Origin: JBEKYD01 sp052148435
Lineage (GTDB): Bacteria > Acidobacteriota > Terriglobia > Bryobacterales > Bryobacteraceae
DNA: 64,000 nt
Reading direction: 5' to 3'
NCBI GenBank assembly: GCA_052148435.1
Contig: JBKQIF010000097.1
Coordinates: 37,071-101,070, forward strand
Each line of letters starts with the position of its first letter. Position 1 is the stretch's first letter. The notes beneath the pieces were generated by a model. That model made no database searches and was not told where the DNA came from. It saw nothing but the letters and a program-made list of their open reading frames with translations. Shown piece after piece: positions 49,737-58,274 of the stretch. The position numbers were made by a program, and so were the translations under genes.

Positions 49737-50192
49737 CTATTCTTCGCCCTTCTCTTCTTCCGGCTCGCGGCCTTCCTTCTGTGCTTTGAGACGCTCTTCA
49801 CGGCGCTTGGCGCGCTCGGCGGCTCGCTTCACCAGTTCCGAACCCACCAATTCGATCATGGCCTGTTCGGCGCCATCGCCCTTGCGCGGCCCCAGGCGGG
49901 TGATACGCGTGTAGCCGCCGGGGCGCTGGCCGAAGCGCGTCCCCAAGGTGTCGAACAACTTCTTCACCGAGGCGGGCGTACGCAGCACCGACGCCGCCTG
50001 CCGGCGCGAATGCAGGGTATCCTGCTTGGCGAGCGTGATCATCTTCTCCACCAGGGGCCTTACCGCCTTGGCTTTGGGCACGGTGGTGATCACGCGCTCT
50101 TCGTCGATCACGCTGGTGCAGAGATTGCGCAACAGCGCGTTACGGCTATCCACCGGCCGTTTTAGTTTGTACCCGCCTACTCGATGTCTCAT
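49737..50192 (-). CDS. rplQ: Ribosomal protein L17
   Basis: A 151-residue large-subunit protein opening MRHRVGGYKLKRPVDSRNAL, with the family's RNLCTSVIDEERVITTVPKA. The C-terminal 25 residues are a charged extension (RAKRREERLKAQKEGREP). Last gene of the S10-spc-alpha operon, three bases after rpoA and followed by a terminator. Confidence 0.95.
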   Translation of the reverse strand: MRHRVGGYKLKRPVDSRNALLRNLCTSVIDEERVITTVPKAKAVRPLVEKMITLAKQDTLHSRRQAASVLRTPASVKKLFDTLGTRFGQRPGGYTRITRLGPRKGDGAEQAMIELVGSELVKRAAERAKRREERLKAQKEGREPEEEKGEE

Positions 50193-50195
50193 GCG

Positions 50196-51248
50196 CTACT
50201 CTTCTCCCGTGATTCCCTGCGGCTCATCGTCTTCGAGCGGGTAATCCATGATGCCCGTCGAAGCCGATTGCGGCGGAGCCACCAGCCGGCCGTGCTGGTC
50301 GATGCGCATTCCCAGCGACAGGCCCATGTTGGCAAGGATTTCCTTGATTTCGTTGAGCGACTTGCGGCCGAAGTTCTTGGTGCGCAGCATCTCGGCTTCG
50401 GTCTTCTGGACCAGTTCGCCGATGGTTTGAATGTTGGCATTCTTCAGGCAGTTGTACGACCGCACGCTCAATTCCAGCTCTTCCACCGAGCGGTTGAGCA
50501 CTTCGTTCATCTTGTCGTAGCCGCGCTCGGAAACCTCTTCGGCCTGCTCCGGCAGTTCTTCGAAGTTGATGAAGATGCTCATGTGGTCTTTGAGCAGCTT
50601 GGCGGCGAAGCCGATGGCATCCTGCGGCGAAACCGCGCCGTTGGTCCAGACTTCCAGCGTCAGCTTGTCATAGTCGGTCATCTGGCCGAGGCGCGCGGCT
50701 TCCACCGCGAAATTCACCTTGCGCACCGGCGAGTGGACCGAATCGATGGGAATGTAGCCCAGCGCCAGGTCTTCGTCGAAGTTCTTGTCGGCGCTGACGT
50801 AGCCGCGGCCGGTCTTGAGGCGCATCTCGATTTCCAGGCGCCCGCCTTCGCTGACGGTGGCGATGTGCAGGTCGCGATCGAGCACTTCCACGTCGGCGTC
50901 GCCCTCGATCTGGGCGCTGCGCACGTCGCCGGGCTTATCCACCTTCAAGCGAACCGTCTTGATGCCTTCGCTCGCAATCTTGAAGGGAATCTGTTTGAGG
51001 TTGAGAATGATGTCGGTGGCGTCTTCGACTACGCCCGGGATCGGGCTGAATTCGTGCTCGACGCCTTCAATCCGGATCGCCGTGATGGCCGCGCCTTCAA
51101 TCGAGCTCAACAGCACCCGCCGCAGGCTGTTGCCGATGGTGGTGCCGAAGCCGCGCTGAAAAGGTTGGGCCGTGAACATGCCATACCGCTCCGTGAGGGT
51201 GTCGGTATTGGCAACCAGCCGTTTGGGTTTCTGGAAGCCTTTGAACAT
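50196..51248 (-). CDS. rpoA: RNA polymerase alpha subunit
   Basis: A 350-residue subunit. The N-terminal dimerisation domain contains GMFTAQPFQRGFGTTIGNSL RRVLLSS in sequence, and the C-terminal domain contains RTKNFGRKSLNEIKEILANM (UP-element binding helix-hairpin-helix). Length is slightly above the usual 330 because of a short C-terminal tail (VAPPQSASTGIMDYPLEDDE). It lies between rpsD and rplQ as in most bacteria. Confidence 0.97.
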   Translation of the reverse strand: MFKGFQKPKRLVANTDTLTERYGMFTAQPFQRGFGTTIGNSLRRVLLSSIEGAAITAIRIEGVEHEFSPIPGVVEDATDIILNLKQIPFKIASEGIKTVRLKVDKPGDVRSAQIEGDADVEVLDRDLHIATVSEGGRLEIEMRLKTGRGYVSADKNFDEDLALGYIPIDSVHSPVRKVNFAVEAARLGQMTDYDKLTLEVWTNGAVSPQDAIGFAAKLLKDHMSIFINFEELPEQAEEVSERGYDKMNEVLNRSVEELELSVRSYNCLKNANIQTIGELVQKTEAEMLRTKNFGRKSLNEIKEILANMGLSLGMRIDQHGRLVAPPQSASTGIMDYPLEDDEPQGITGEE

Positions 51249-51264
51249 AAATGAAACCTCCTGG

Positions 51265-51339
51265 GAAGCCGAAAGTCGCGAGGCAGAAGCCGGAATGGCG
51301 CAGAGCGATTCCGACCTCCGTCTTCCGACTTTCGTCTTC
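51265..51339. repeat. Inverted repeat in the rpsD-rpoA spacer
   Basis: GAAGCCGAAAGTCG at 51265-51278 is matched, with one mismatch, by the inverted CGACTTTCGTCTTC at 51326-51339. Between them is a second shorter pair (CCGGAAT...ATTCCG). It separates two co-transcribed genes and resembles the dispersed repeats elsewhere. Confidence 0.65.
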
Positions 51340-51351
51340 TAAATCTCTTCT

Positions 51352-51984
51352 CTACTTCGAGTACAACTCCACAATCAGCTGCTCGTTCAGTTGGATCTGA
51401 ACCAGGTCGCTGCGCTGCGGCAGGCTCGTCACGCGCCCCTTCAAGCCTTCCCGGTCCACGTCGATCCAATTGGGCGCCGGGGCATGTGCCGTGGCGTCGC
51501 GCGCCGCAAGGATGGTCGGATTATTCTTGCTCGATTCCCGCACCGAGATCACATCGCCCTGTTTCACCTGCGCGGAAGGGATGTTGCACTTGCGGCCGTT
51601 GACATCGATGTGCCCGTGGCCCACGATCTGGCGCGACTGCGCGCGGCTGGTGCCGAACCCCATGCGGTAAATCACGCTATCCAGGCGCCGTTCCAGGGAG
51701 GACATCAGGTTGTCGCCGGTGATGCCCTTGGTCTTGGCGGCCTTGTCGTAGGCGCCGCGAAACTGCGCTTCCAGCACGCCATAGACGCGGCGCACTTTCT
51801 GTTTCTCGCGAAGCTGCAGGCCATAGCCCACGATCTTCGCCCTGCGATCCTTGCCATGCTGCCCCGGAACGAAGTTGCGCTTTTCAATGGCGCACTTTTC
51901 GCTGTGGCAGCGCTCGCCCTTGAGATAAAGTTTCATGCCCTCGCGCCGGCATTGCCGGCAAACCGGGCCGATGTATCGTGCCAA
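51352..51984 (-). CDS. rpsD: Ribosomal protein S4
   Basis: A 210-residue primary 16S-binding protein. ARYIGPVCRQCRREGMKLYL opens it with a CxxC zinc motif, ERRLDSVIYRMGFGTSRAQS and RQIVGHGHIDVNGRKCNIPS contain the S4 RNA-binding domain. The 178-base gap to rpsK holds a repeat cluster, which is unusual inside this operon. Confidence 0.97.
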   Translation of the reverse strand: MARYIGPVCRQCRREGMKLYLKGERCHSEKCAIEKRNFVPGQHGKDRRAKIVGYGLQLREKQKVRRVYGVLEAQFRGAYDKAAKTKGITGDNLMSSLERRLDSVIYRMGFGTSRAQSRQIVGHGHIDVNGRKCNIPSAQVKQGDVISVRESSKNNPTILAARDATAHAPAPNWIDVDREGLKGRVTSLPQRSDLVQIQLNEQLIVELYSK

Positions 51985-52011
51985 AGTTCGTCTCCTTACC
52001 TAGGGAGCTTT

Positions 52012-52160
52012 CAGCTTTCAGCGGTCAGCTTTCAGCTAAAAACTCTCGTCTACTTCAGGTGCGGTTTACAGCCAGTGGCAGGCTTTCTTCCCGCTTGTTA
52101 ATAGCGATCAACGGTCAGCTCTCAGCCAGCTGAAAGCCGACCGCCGATCGCCGACAGCTT
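52012..52160. repeat. GCTTTCAGC/GTCAGC repeat cluster inside the ribosomal operon
   Basis: The rpsD-rpsK spacer contains repeated CTTTCAGC, GGTCAGC and CTCTCAGCC units and an inverted GCTGAAAGC. The same vocabulary is at 23342-23420. It looks inserted: neighbouring spacers in the operon are mostly 0 to 30 bases. Confidence 0.7.
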
Positions 52161-52162
52161 TC

Positions 52163-52570
52163 TCACACTCTGCGCTTCTTGGGCGGACGGCAGCCGTTGT
52201 GCGGAATCGGGGTGACGTCTTTGATCGCGCGCACATCGATGCCGGCCGTCGAGAGCGCGCGCACCGCCGATTCGCGGCCGGACCCGGGCCCGCTGACCCT
52301 CACTTCCACCGTGCGAAGACCGCTTTCGGCGGCTTTGTTGGACGCCGTCATGGCCGCCTGCTGCGCGGCGAACGGAGTTCCCTTGCGCGACCCGCGGAAG
52401 CCGAGCGAGCCGGCGCTCGACCAGGCGATGACGTTGCCTTCGTGGTCGGTGATGGTCACGATGGTGTTGTTGAAGGTGGCTTGGATATATACCACGCCGC
52501 TGTGAACGACGCGTTTTTCCTTCTTCTTGAAGCTCTTCTTCTTGCCTGCTTTGACTGGTGCCTTGGCCAT
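52163..52570 (-). CDS. rpsK: Ribosomal protein S11
   Basis: A 135-residue small-subunit protein with VHIQATFNNT-type segment (VVYIQATFNNTIVTITDHEG), GSLGFRGSRKGTPFAAQQAA and the C-terminal DVTPIPHNGCRPPKKRRV. Lysine-rich N-terminus. Three bases after rpsM. Confidence 0.96.
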   Translation of the reverse strand: MAKAPVKAGKKKSFKKKEKRVVHSGVVYIQATFNNTIVTITDHEGNVIAWSSAGSLGFRGSRKGTPFAAQQAAMTASNKAAESGLRTVEVRVSGPGSGRESAVRALSTAGIDVRAIKDVTPIPHNGCRPPKKRRV

Positions 52571-52573
52571 ACG

Positions 52574-52960
52574 CTACGTCTTCCCCGTCGCTTTCTTCTT
52601 ATTGGCCACGGTGCCGCGCCGCGGTCCCTTGCGGGTGCGCGCATTGGTGTGGGTGCGCTGGCCGCGCACCGGCAGGCTGCGGCGATGCCGCAACCCGCGA
52701 TAGGAACCCATCTCGATGTGCCGCTTGATGTTCATCGAGATTTCCTTGCGCAGGTCGCCTTCCACCGCGCCTTCCGCTTCCAGGATCTGCCGGACTTTAT
52801 TGATTTCGTCCTCGGACAGATCCCGCACCTTCTTATCGAATTCGATGCCGCAACGATGCAACAGCGAGCGGGACCGGGTACGGCCGATGCCGTAAATATA
52901 CGTGAGCCCGATCTCGGCCCGCTTCCCTGGCGGCAGATCCACACCGGCGAGACGTGCCAT
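52574..52960 (-). CDS. rpsM: Ribosomal protein S13
   Basis: A 128-residue protein opening MARLAGVDLPPGKRAEIGLT, with YIYGIGRTRS and the C-terminal RGLRHRRSLPVRGQRTHTNA and RTRKGPRRGT. Contacts the 16S head and tRNA. Three bases after rpmJ. Confidence 0.96.
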   Translation of the reverse strand: MARLAGVDLPPGKRAEIGLTYIYGIGRTRSRSLLHRCGIEFDKKVRDLSEDEINKVRQILEAEGAVEGDLRKEISMNIKRHIEMGSYRGLRHRRSLPVRGQRTHTNARTRKGPRRGTVANKKKATGKT

Positions 52961-52963
52961 ATC

Positions 52964-53077
52964 TTATCCCTGCCTCTGTTTATGTTTGGGGTTGACGCAG
53001 ATGACCCGCACCACGCCTTCGCGATGGATCACCTTGCATTTGTCGCAAATCTTTTTCACCGACGCTCGTACCTTCAT
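52964..53077 (-). CDS. rpmJ: Ribosomal protein L36
   Basis: A 37-residue protein read from ATG 53077: MKVRASVKKICDKCKVIHRE then GVVRVICVNPKHKQRQG. The CxxC and downstream Cys/His are the zinc ligands of the C+ form. Too short for most gene finders, but position between infA and rpsM and the exact family sequence make it certain. Confidence 0.95.
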   Translation of the reverse strand: MKVRASVKKICDKCKVIHREGVVRVICVNPKHKQRQG

Positions 53078-53095
53078 CCCGTGCCTCTCGCCGGT

Positions 53096-53341
53096 CTATC
53101 CGGCTCTGTCGGGCCGCGCAACGCCCGACCCCACCAGTTTCCTGATTATCCTGCCACGCCCCGGATCGTTGGGCGCCAGTTCCACCTCGACCCGGTCGCC
53201 CGGCACCAGCCGGACGAAATTCCGTTCCACCGCGCCCACCAGGTGGGCCAAAACCTGCCGCTGGTTTTCCAAAACCAGCAGGTACAGCGCCGAGGGCCGT
53301 TCTTCGACCACCGTCGCCTTCACGGCCGCGTCAGCACCCAA
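53096..53341 (-). CDS. infA: Translation initiation factor IF-1, divergent
   Basis: An 81-residue OB-fold protein. LVLENQRQVLAHLVGAVERN and FVRLVPGDRVEVELAPNDPG match the IF-1 core, but GKMRMHFIR is replaced by GAVERNFVR and the usual MAKED start is absent. TTG 53341 was chosen: it has GGAG upstream and gives a normal N-terminal length. GTG 53323 overlaps the map stop (GTGA) and is possible but would leave only three residues before the first strand. Position after map is normal. Confidence 0.75.
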   Translation of the reverse strand: MGADAAVKATVVEERPSALYLLVLENQRQVLAHLVGAVERNFVRLVPGDRVEVELAPNDPGRGRIIRKLVGSGVARPDRAG

Positions 53342-54090
53342 GGGCCGTTCTCCGTCACCGCGATGCAGTGCTCGAAGTGGGCCGAATTGGACCCGTCCCT
53401 GGTGACCGCCGTCCAGTGGTCCTTCAATACCATCGACTCCGGCCGGCCCGCGTTCACCATCGGCTCCACCGCCAATACCATGCCCGGCTTGAGCCGCGGA
53501 TTCTCGTTCTTCCGGTCCACGTAGTTAGGGACCTGCGGCTCCTCGTGCAACTGCGTACCGATGCCGTGGCCCACATACTCCCGCACCACCGAAAACCCGT
53601 TGGCCTTGACGTGCTGTTCCACCGTTCCGCAAATGTCGAACAGCCGGTTCCCGGCCCGCACCCGGTCGATGGCCAATTCCAAAGCCTCGCGCGTGACCCG
53701 CACCAGCTTCCCGGTCTCCTCGCTCACTTCTCCGATCGGAACCGTCAGCGCCGAATCTCCGTAGTAGCCGTCCAGTTTCACTCCGGTATCGATCGAAACG
53801 ATGTCGCCCTTCTTCAGCACCCGCTTGCGATTCGGCATCCCGTGCACGATCTCGCTATTGACCGAAGTGCACAACACGAACGGGTAAGGCTCGCCGGCGG
53901 CGGGAACGTAATAGCCCTTGAAGGCCGCCTTCGCTCCCGCATCGCCGATCATTTTGTCGGCGGCCACTTCCAGGTCCCAGGTAGTGGCGCCTTCCACAGC
54001 CATTTCCTTCAGTGTTCCCAGCAACTGGTACACCAGCAGGCCGGCGCGGCGCATCTTTTCCAGTTCGGCCGCGGTTTTACGCACGATCAT
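53320..54090 (-). CDS. map: Methionine aminopeptidase
   Basis: A 256-residue type I enzyme that removes the initiator Met. Metal ligands can be placed: Asp in VSIDTGVKLDGYYGDSALTV (two), His in VGHGIGTQLHEEP, Glu in VLAVEPMVN and Glu in HFEHCIAVTE. ATG 54090 overlaps the adk frame by 14 bases. Confidence 0.96.
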   Translation of the reverse strand: MIVRKTAAELEKMRRAGLLVYQLLGTLKEMAVEGATTWDLEVAADKMIGDAGAKAAFKGYYVPAAGEPYPFVLCTSVNSEIVHGMPNRKRVLKKGDIVSIDTGVKLDGYYGDSALTVPIGEVSEETGKLVRVTREALELAIDRVRAGNRLFDICGTVEQHVKANGFSVVREYVGHGIGTQLHEEPQVPNYVDRKNENPRLKPGMVLAVEPMVNAGRPESMVLKDHWTAVTRDGSNSAHFEHCIAVTENGPWVLTRP

Positions 54091-54739
54091 GGTTGGCTAC
54101 GATCCCGCAAATCCTTTCAAATACCCACTCCGGCGATTCCACCCCCGCCGCCACTTCCTCCACCCGCCGCCCGGCCTGCCGCAGAAACTCCAGCACCGGA
54201 CGGGTCTGCCGCTCGTACGCCTCCAGCCGCTCGCGGATCACGGTCTCGCTATCGTCGTCGCGAACCACCAGCGTTTCGCCATCCCGGTCGCACTGCATAT
54301 CCACTTTGGGCGGCTGGGAAACCAGGTTGTAGAGCGTGCCGCAGCGAGGACACTGCCGGCGTCCCATCAAGCGCGCGATAATACTATTGTAATCAACGGC
54401 GAGGTAAATCACCACCTCCCGCACTCCCCGCTCGTCCAGCCAGCGGCACAACTCGCCCGCCTGCGCCAGGGTTCGCGGGTATCCGTCCAAAACAAACCCT
54501 TCGGCGGCGTCCGCGCGGCCCAACCGGTTTTCCACCATGCGGTTCACCAGTTGGTCCGGCGCCAGCGCCCCCGACTGCATCGCCGTACCCACTTCGGACC
54601 GCAATTCCCCGTCCAGCAGAATCCGCTCCCGCAGCATATCGCCCGTCGAGATATGCGGAATGCCCATCCGTTTGGTGAGCAGCTTCGCCTGCGTGCCCTT
54701 CCCGGAGCCTGGCGAGCCAAACAATACAATCGCCTTCAC
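54077..54739 (-). CDS. adk: Adenylate kinase
   Basis: A 220-residue enzyme. P-loop GSPGSGKGTQAKLL at residues 8-21, STGDMLRERI and DGYPRTLAQA are canonical. The lid contains CPRCGTLYN and CDRD, a four-ligand zinc site in the form C-x2-C...C-x2-D. Follows secY by six bases. Confidence 0.96.
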   Translation of the reverse strand: MKAIVLFGSPGSGKGTQAKLLTKRMGIPHISTGDMLRERILLDGELRSEVGTAMQSGALAPDQLVNRMVENRLGRADAAEGFVLDGYPRTLAQAGELCRWLDERGVREVVIYLAVDYNSIIARLMGRRQCPRCGTLYNLVSQPPKVDMQCDRDGETLVVRDDDSETVIRERLEAYERQTRPVLEFLRQAGRRVEEVAAGVESPEWVFERICGIVANHDRA

Positions 54740-54745
54740 AATCGG

Positions 54746-56143
54746 CTAAAACGAACTCCGCCGGCCGCGAATCCGTCCCGACCGGGGAGTAAACCCTTCA
54801 TAGTGGCGCATAATCAACTGCGCCTCGATCTGGTTGATCGTGTCCATCGCCACGCCCACCACGATCAGCAGCGAAGTGCCACCGAAATAGAACTGCACAT
54901 TCAAGCCTTCCAGCAGAAAACGCGGCGCCACCCGGTCGATCCACAGCCCCACCAGGGGAAGGTGCTGCAGCTTGATCCCCGAAATCATGACCGCCGGAAT
55001 CAGGCACAGAATCGACAGGTACAGGCCTCCCACCACCGTGATCTTGGTGAGAATGTTGTTCATGTAGTCGGCCGTATTACGGCCCGGCCGGATGCCCGGG
55101 ATGAAGCCGCCGTACTTGCGCATATTGTCGGCCGCTTCGTTGGGATTGAAAATGATCGAAACGTAGAAGAAACAGAAGAAAATGATGCCCAGGACGAACA
55201 GCAGGTAATACAGCGGCTCGCCGGGCTGAATGGACCGGAGCGTGGCCGTCAGCCAGTTCACGTTCTTCACAAACGCGAGGTTCAGCAGGGTGGTGGGAAA
55301 CGCCAGAATCGAGGATGCGAAAATCACCGGGATCACGCCCCCCGCATTCACCTTGAGCGGCATGTGCGTGGACTGCCCGCCCATCACCCGCCGCCCCACC
55401 ACGCGCTTGGCGTACTGTACCGGAATGCGCCGCTCACCCCGTTCCACCAAGACGATGAACGCCACCACCGCGACCATCATCACGATGATCACCAGCAGCG
55501 TAATCGCGCCCCATTCGTGGGTCACGAAAGTATTGGTATAGATGTTCTGCATGGCGTTCGGCAGGCCCACCACGATTCCCGTGAAGATGATCAGCGACAT
55601 GCCGTTGCCCACCCCGCGCTCGCTGATCTGCTCGCCCAGCCACATGATGAACGCCGAGCCGGTGGTGAGCGAAAGAATGGTCAGCAGCACAAAACCGAAT
55701 CCGGGACTGATGACGATACCCTGCGACATGCCCTCCAGCGCCTTGGCGATGGTGGCCGATTGGATGACCGAGAGGATGATCGTCAGGTAGCGCGTCCACT
55801 GCGTGATCTTGCGCCGCCCCAACTCGCCTTCCTTCTGCAGTTTTTCGAGGGTGGGAATCACCACCGTCAGCAACTGCAGGATGATCGACGCCGTGATGTA
55901 GGGCATGATGCCCAGGGCGAACACGGTCAGCCGCCGGATGTTGCCGCCCGCAAACAGGTCGAACAATCCGAACATCGAGCCCTGCGTCGAGCCGAAGAAT
56001 TCCTGCCAGCGCTGGATGTTGATTCCCGGCGTAGGAATCTGGCTGCCGAAGCGGTACACCGCCAGCAGACCGAGCGTGAAGTACATCCTTTTCCGCAAGT
56101 CCGGCACGCGGAAGATGTTGAGGAAGGCTTCAAAAAACTTCAT
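54746..56143 (-). CDS. secY: Protein translocase subunit SecY
   Basis: A 465-residue ten-helix channel protein. LGLLAVYRFGSQIPTPGI near the start, ITQWTRYLTIILSVIQS and the C-terminal LIVVGVAMDTINQIEAQLIM are diagnostic. It forms the Sec channel with SecE and SecG, neither of which is in this window. Standard position in the spc operon between rplO and adk. Confidence 0.97.
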   Translation of the reverse strand: MKFFEAFLNIFRVPDLRKRMYFTLGLLAVYRFGSQIPTPGINIQRWQEFFGSTQGSMFGLFDLFAGGNIRRLTVFALGIMPYITASIILQLLTVVIPTLEKLQKEGELGRRKITQWTRYLTIILSVIQSATIAKALEGMSQGIVISPGFGFVLLTILSLTTGSAFIMWLGEQISERGVGNGMSLIIFTGIVVGLPNAMQNIYTNTFVTHEWGAITLLVIIVMMVAVVAFIVLVERGERRIPVQYAKRVVGRRVMGGQSTHMPLKVNAGGVIPVIFASSILAFPTTLLNLAFVKNVNWLTATLRSIQPGEPLYYLLFVLGIIFFCFFYVSIIFNPNEAADNMRKYGGFIPGIRPGRNTADYMNNILTKITVVGGLYLSILCLIPAVMISGIKLQHLPLVGLWIDRVAPRFLLEGLNVQFYFGGTSLLIVVGVAMDTINQIEAQLIMRHYEGFTPRSGRIRGRRSSF

Positions 56144-56167
56144 GGTCTTGTCCGATTTCAGCGCCCC

Positions 56168-56617
56168 TCAGGCGGTGGCGCCGATCACCTGAGCCGTGCC
56201 GCCGGCCTTCTCGATCTTCTCCACGGCGGCCTTCGAAAACAGGTGCGCTTCCACCGTAATCTTGCGGGTCAACGGGCCGGCCGCCAGAATCTTCACTCCG
56301 TCGCCGAGTTTCTTCACGATGCCCAGCGCCAGCAACCGGTCCACGGTGAAGCTGTCGCCCTCCAGCTTTTCCAGCCTGCCCAGGTTGACCACCGCATAAT
56401 GCTTCTTGAAAATGTTGGTGAAACCGCGCTTGGGCAGGCGCCGGTGCAGGGGCATCTGGCCGCCTTCGAAGCCGCGCTTCTGGCCGAAACCGGAGATGGC
56501 GCGCTGGCCCTTGGAGCCGCGCGTCGAGGTTTTGCCCATCCCCGAACCCATGCCGCGCCCCACGCGCTTGCGGCGGGTCTTTTGTCCGGCGGGAGGTTTC
56601 AGATCACTGAGGTTCAT
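56168..56617 (-). CDS. rplO: Ribosomal protein L15
   Basis: A 149-residue protein. MNLSDLKPPAGQKTRRKRVG and RGMGSGMGKTSTRGSKGQRA at the N-terminus, and QMPLHRRLPKRGFTN are the family's glycine-rich RNA-binding features. Ends 24 bases before secY. Confidence 0.96.
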   Translation of the reverse strand: MNLSDLKPPAGQKTRRKRVGRGMGSGMGKTSTRGSKGQRAISGFGQKRGFEGGQMPLHRRLPKRGFTNIFKKHYAVVNLGRLEKLEGDSFTVDRLLALGIVKKLGDGVKILAAGPLTRKITVEAHLFSKAAVEKIEKAGGTAQVIGATA

Positions 56618-56647
56618 TGATGTCTCGCTCTCTTGGCTTACCCGGCT

Positions 56648-56827
56648 CTATTCCACGATGGCCAGCAGGTGCGGCACTTTCAGCACCATGCCGCGAAATT
56701 CGGGCGCGTCGGGCCGCTCCACCACCTGATTGAGCTTGCGCAGTCCCAGACCGCGCACCACCCGTTTCTGCTTTTGCGGCGCGCAGATGGGGCTGCGCAC
56801 CAGCTTGATTCTGATCGTGCCCGCCAT
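56648..56827 (-). CDS. rpmD: Ribosomal protein L30
   Basis: A 59-residue protein from ATG 56827: GTIRIKLVRSPICAPQKQKR then VVRGLGLRKLNQVVERPDAP. The ferredoxin-like L30 fold with the KRTVRGLGLRK-type motif. Its ATG overlaps the rpsE stop by one base (TAATG). Confidence 0.94.
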   Translation of the reverse strand: MAGTIRIKLVRSPICAPQKQKRVVRGLGLRKLNQVVERPDAPEFRGMVLKVPHLLAIVE

Positions 56828-57336
56828 TACAGTTTCTCCACCGCCAGGCCGCGCATTTCCGCCACCTGGGCCCGGTCGCGCAACGATTCCAGCGCCACGA
56901 TGGTCGCCTTCACCACGTTGTGCGGGTTGCGCCGGCCGATCGATTTGGTCAGCACGTTGGGAACGCCGCAGGCGGAAAGCACCGCGCGCACCGCCCCGCC
57001 CGCGATCACGCCGGTTCCTTCCGGAGCCGGCTTGAGCAGCACCTGGGAGCTGGCAAAACAACCCAGCACCTGGTGCGGAATGGTGGTTTCGAGCAGGTTG
57101 ATCTTGCGCAAGCTCTTCTTGGCCGCTTCGATCCCCTTGCGAATCGCCGAAGGGACTTCCTTGGCCTTGCCCACCCCGTAGCCGACCACTTTGTTCTTGG
57201 GATCGCCGATCACCACCAGCGCCGAAAAGCTCAGGTTCTTACCGCCCTTGACCACCTTGGTGACGCGGTTGATGGCCACCACCTGCTCTTTCAGGTCGAG
57301 GCCCGCCGGATCGATGCGTTTCATAATCGGTCGCAT
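56827..57336 (-). CDS. rpsE: Ribosomal protein S5
   Basis: A 169-residue protein. VVAINRVTKVVKGGKNLSFS and ALVVIGDPKNKVVGYGVGKA form the double-stranded-RNA-binding-like N-domain; APEGTGVIAGGAVRAVLSA and VLTKSIGRRNPHNVVKATI the C-domain. It lies three bases after rplR. Confidence 0.96.
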   Translation of the reverse strand: MRPIMKRIDPAGLDLKEQVVAINRVTKVVKGGKNLSFSALVVIGDPKNKVVGYGVGKAKEVPSAIRKGIEAAKKSLRKINLLETTIPHQVLGCFASSQVLLKPAPEGTGVIAGGAVRAVLSACGVPNVLTKSIGRRNPHNVVKATIVALESLRDRAQVAEMRGLAVEKL

Positions 57337-57339
57337 GAA

Positions 57340-57726
57340 TCAGAACTCCAGTCCCGCTTCGCGCGCTGCATCGGCCAGCGCCTTGATGCGCCCGTGATAC
57401 GGATAGCCGCCGCGGTCGAAGACCACTTTCGTAATGCCCTTTTCCCTGGCCCGCTCGGCCACCAGCTTGCCGATGGCCTTGGCCGACGCCACGTTGCCGC
57501 CGTAAGCCTTGGCGGGGCTGGCGCCGTCGGCGCCCTTGGCCGTCTTATCCACCGACGAGGCCGATACCAGCGTGTTGCCGGCCCGATCGTCGATGACCTG
57601 CGCATAGATGTGCGACACGCTGCGGAACACCGCCAGGCGCGGCCGCTCGGCGCTGCCCGCCAGCCTGCGCCGGATGCGCACATGGATGCGTCTGCGGATT
57701 TCCTTTTTTTCGATTTGCCGAATCAT
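57340..57726 (-). CDS. rplR: Ribosomal protein L18
   Basis: A 128-residue 5S-rRNA-binding protein. RRRIHVRIRRRLAGSAERPR and LAVFRSVSHIYAQVIDD match L18, with the C-terminal FDRGGYPYHGRIKALADAAR. Overlaps rplF by four bases. Confidence 0.95.
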   Translation of the reverse strand: MIRQIEKKEIRRRIHVRIRRRLAGSAERPRLAVFRSVSHIYAQVIDDRAGNTLVSASSVDKTAKGADGASPAKAYGGNVASAKAIGKLVAERAREKGITKVVFDRGGYPYHGRIKALADAAREAGLEF

Positions 57727-58259
57727 TTTCCACCCGCCCCGGTCTTGCCCACCTTCTTGCGCAGCGCTTCGCCGGTATAGCGAATGCCCTTGTTCTTGTA
57801 AGGGTCCGGCTTGCGCAAGGCGCGGATATTGGCCGCCACCTGGCCCACCGATTGCCGGTCGTACCCGCTCAGCACCAGGTGAGTCTGCTTGTCGATCCTC
57901 AGATCCACGCCCTCCGGCAGAAGCAACTCGATGGGGTGGGAGTAGCCCAGCGTAAAGGTCGCGATCTTGCCCTTGACGTCGGCGCGGTAGCCGATGCCGA
58001 CGATATCCAGTTCCCGCGTAAACCCGCTCGAAACGCCCAGTACGGCGTTCGCCGCCAGCGCCCGCGTAAGCCCGTGCAGCGCCGCGCGATCGTCGGACGC
58101 GCGCTTCACCTCGAGCCCGCCGTTGGCATGCTCGACGCTGATCCCGGGCGGAATCGGCACCGTCAGCTTGCCCTTGGGGCCGGTCACTTCCAGTTGCTCG
58201 CCGATCGCAATCTTCACGCCGCTCGGCAGCGGGATCGGCTTTTTACCAATTCTCGACAT
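57723..58259 (-). CDS. rplF: Ribosomal protein L6
   Basis: A 178-residue protein. MSRIGKKPIPLPSGVKIAIG opens it, and the C-terminal RKPDPYKNKGIRYTGEALRK is the L6 signature. Starts 15 bases after rpsH. Confidence 0.96.
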   Translation of the reverse strand: MSRIGKKPIPLPSGVKIAIGEQLEVTGPKGKLTVPIPPGISVEHANGGLEVKRASDDRAALHGLTRALAANAVLGVSSGFTRELDIVGIGYRADVKGKIATFTLGYSHPIELLLPEGVDLRIDKQTHLVLSGYDRQSVGQVAANIRALRKPDPYKNKGIRYTGEALRKKVGKTGAGGK

Positions 58260-58274
58260 ATCCGAATGCCCTCG

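Noticed and set aside
53918..56620. 900-codon plus-strand frame opposite adk, secY and rplO
   Set aside because: Antisense shadow of conserved genes, with no recognisable domain; the same applies to the 57852-60050 frame.
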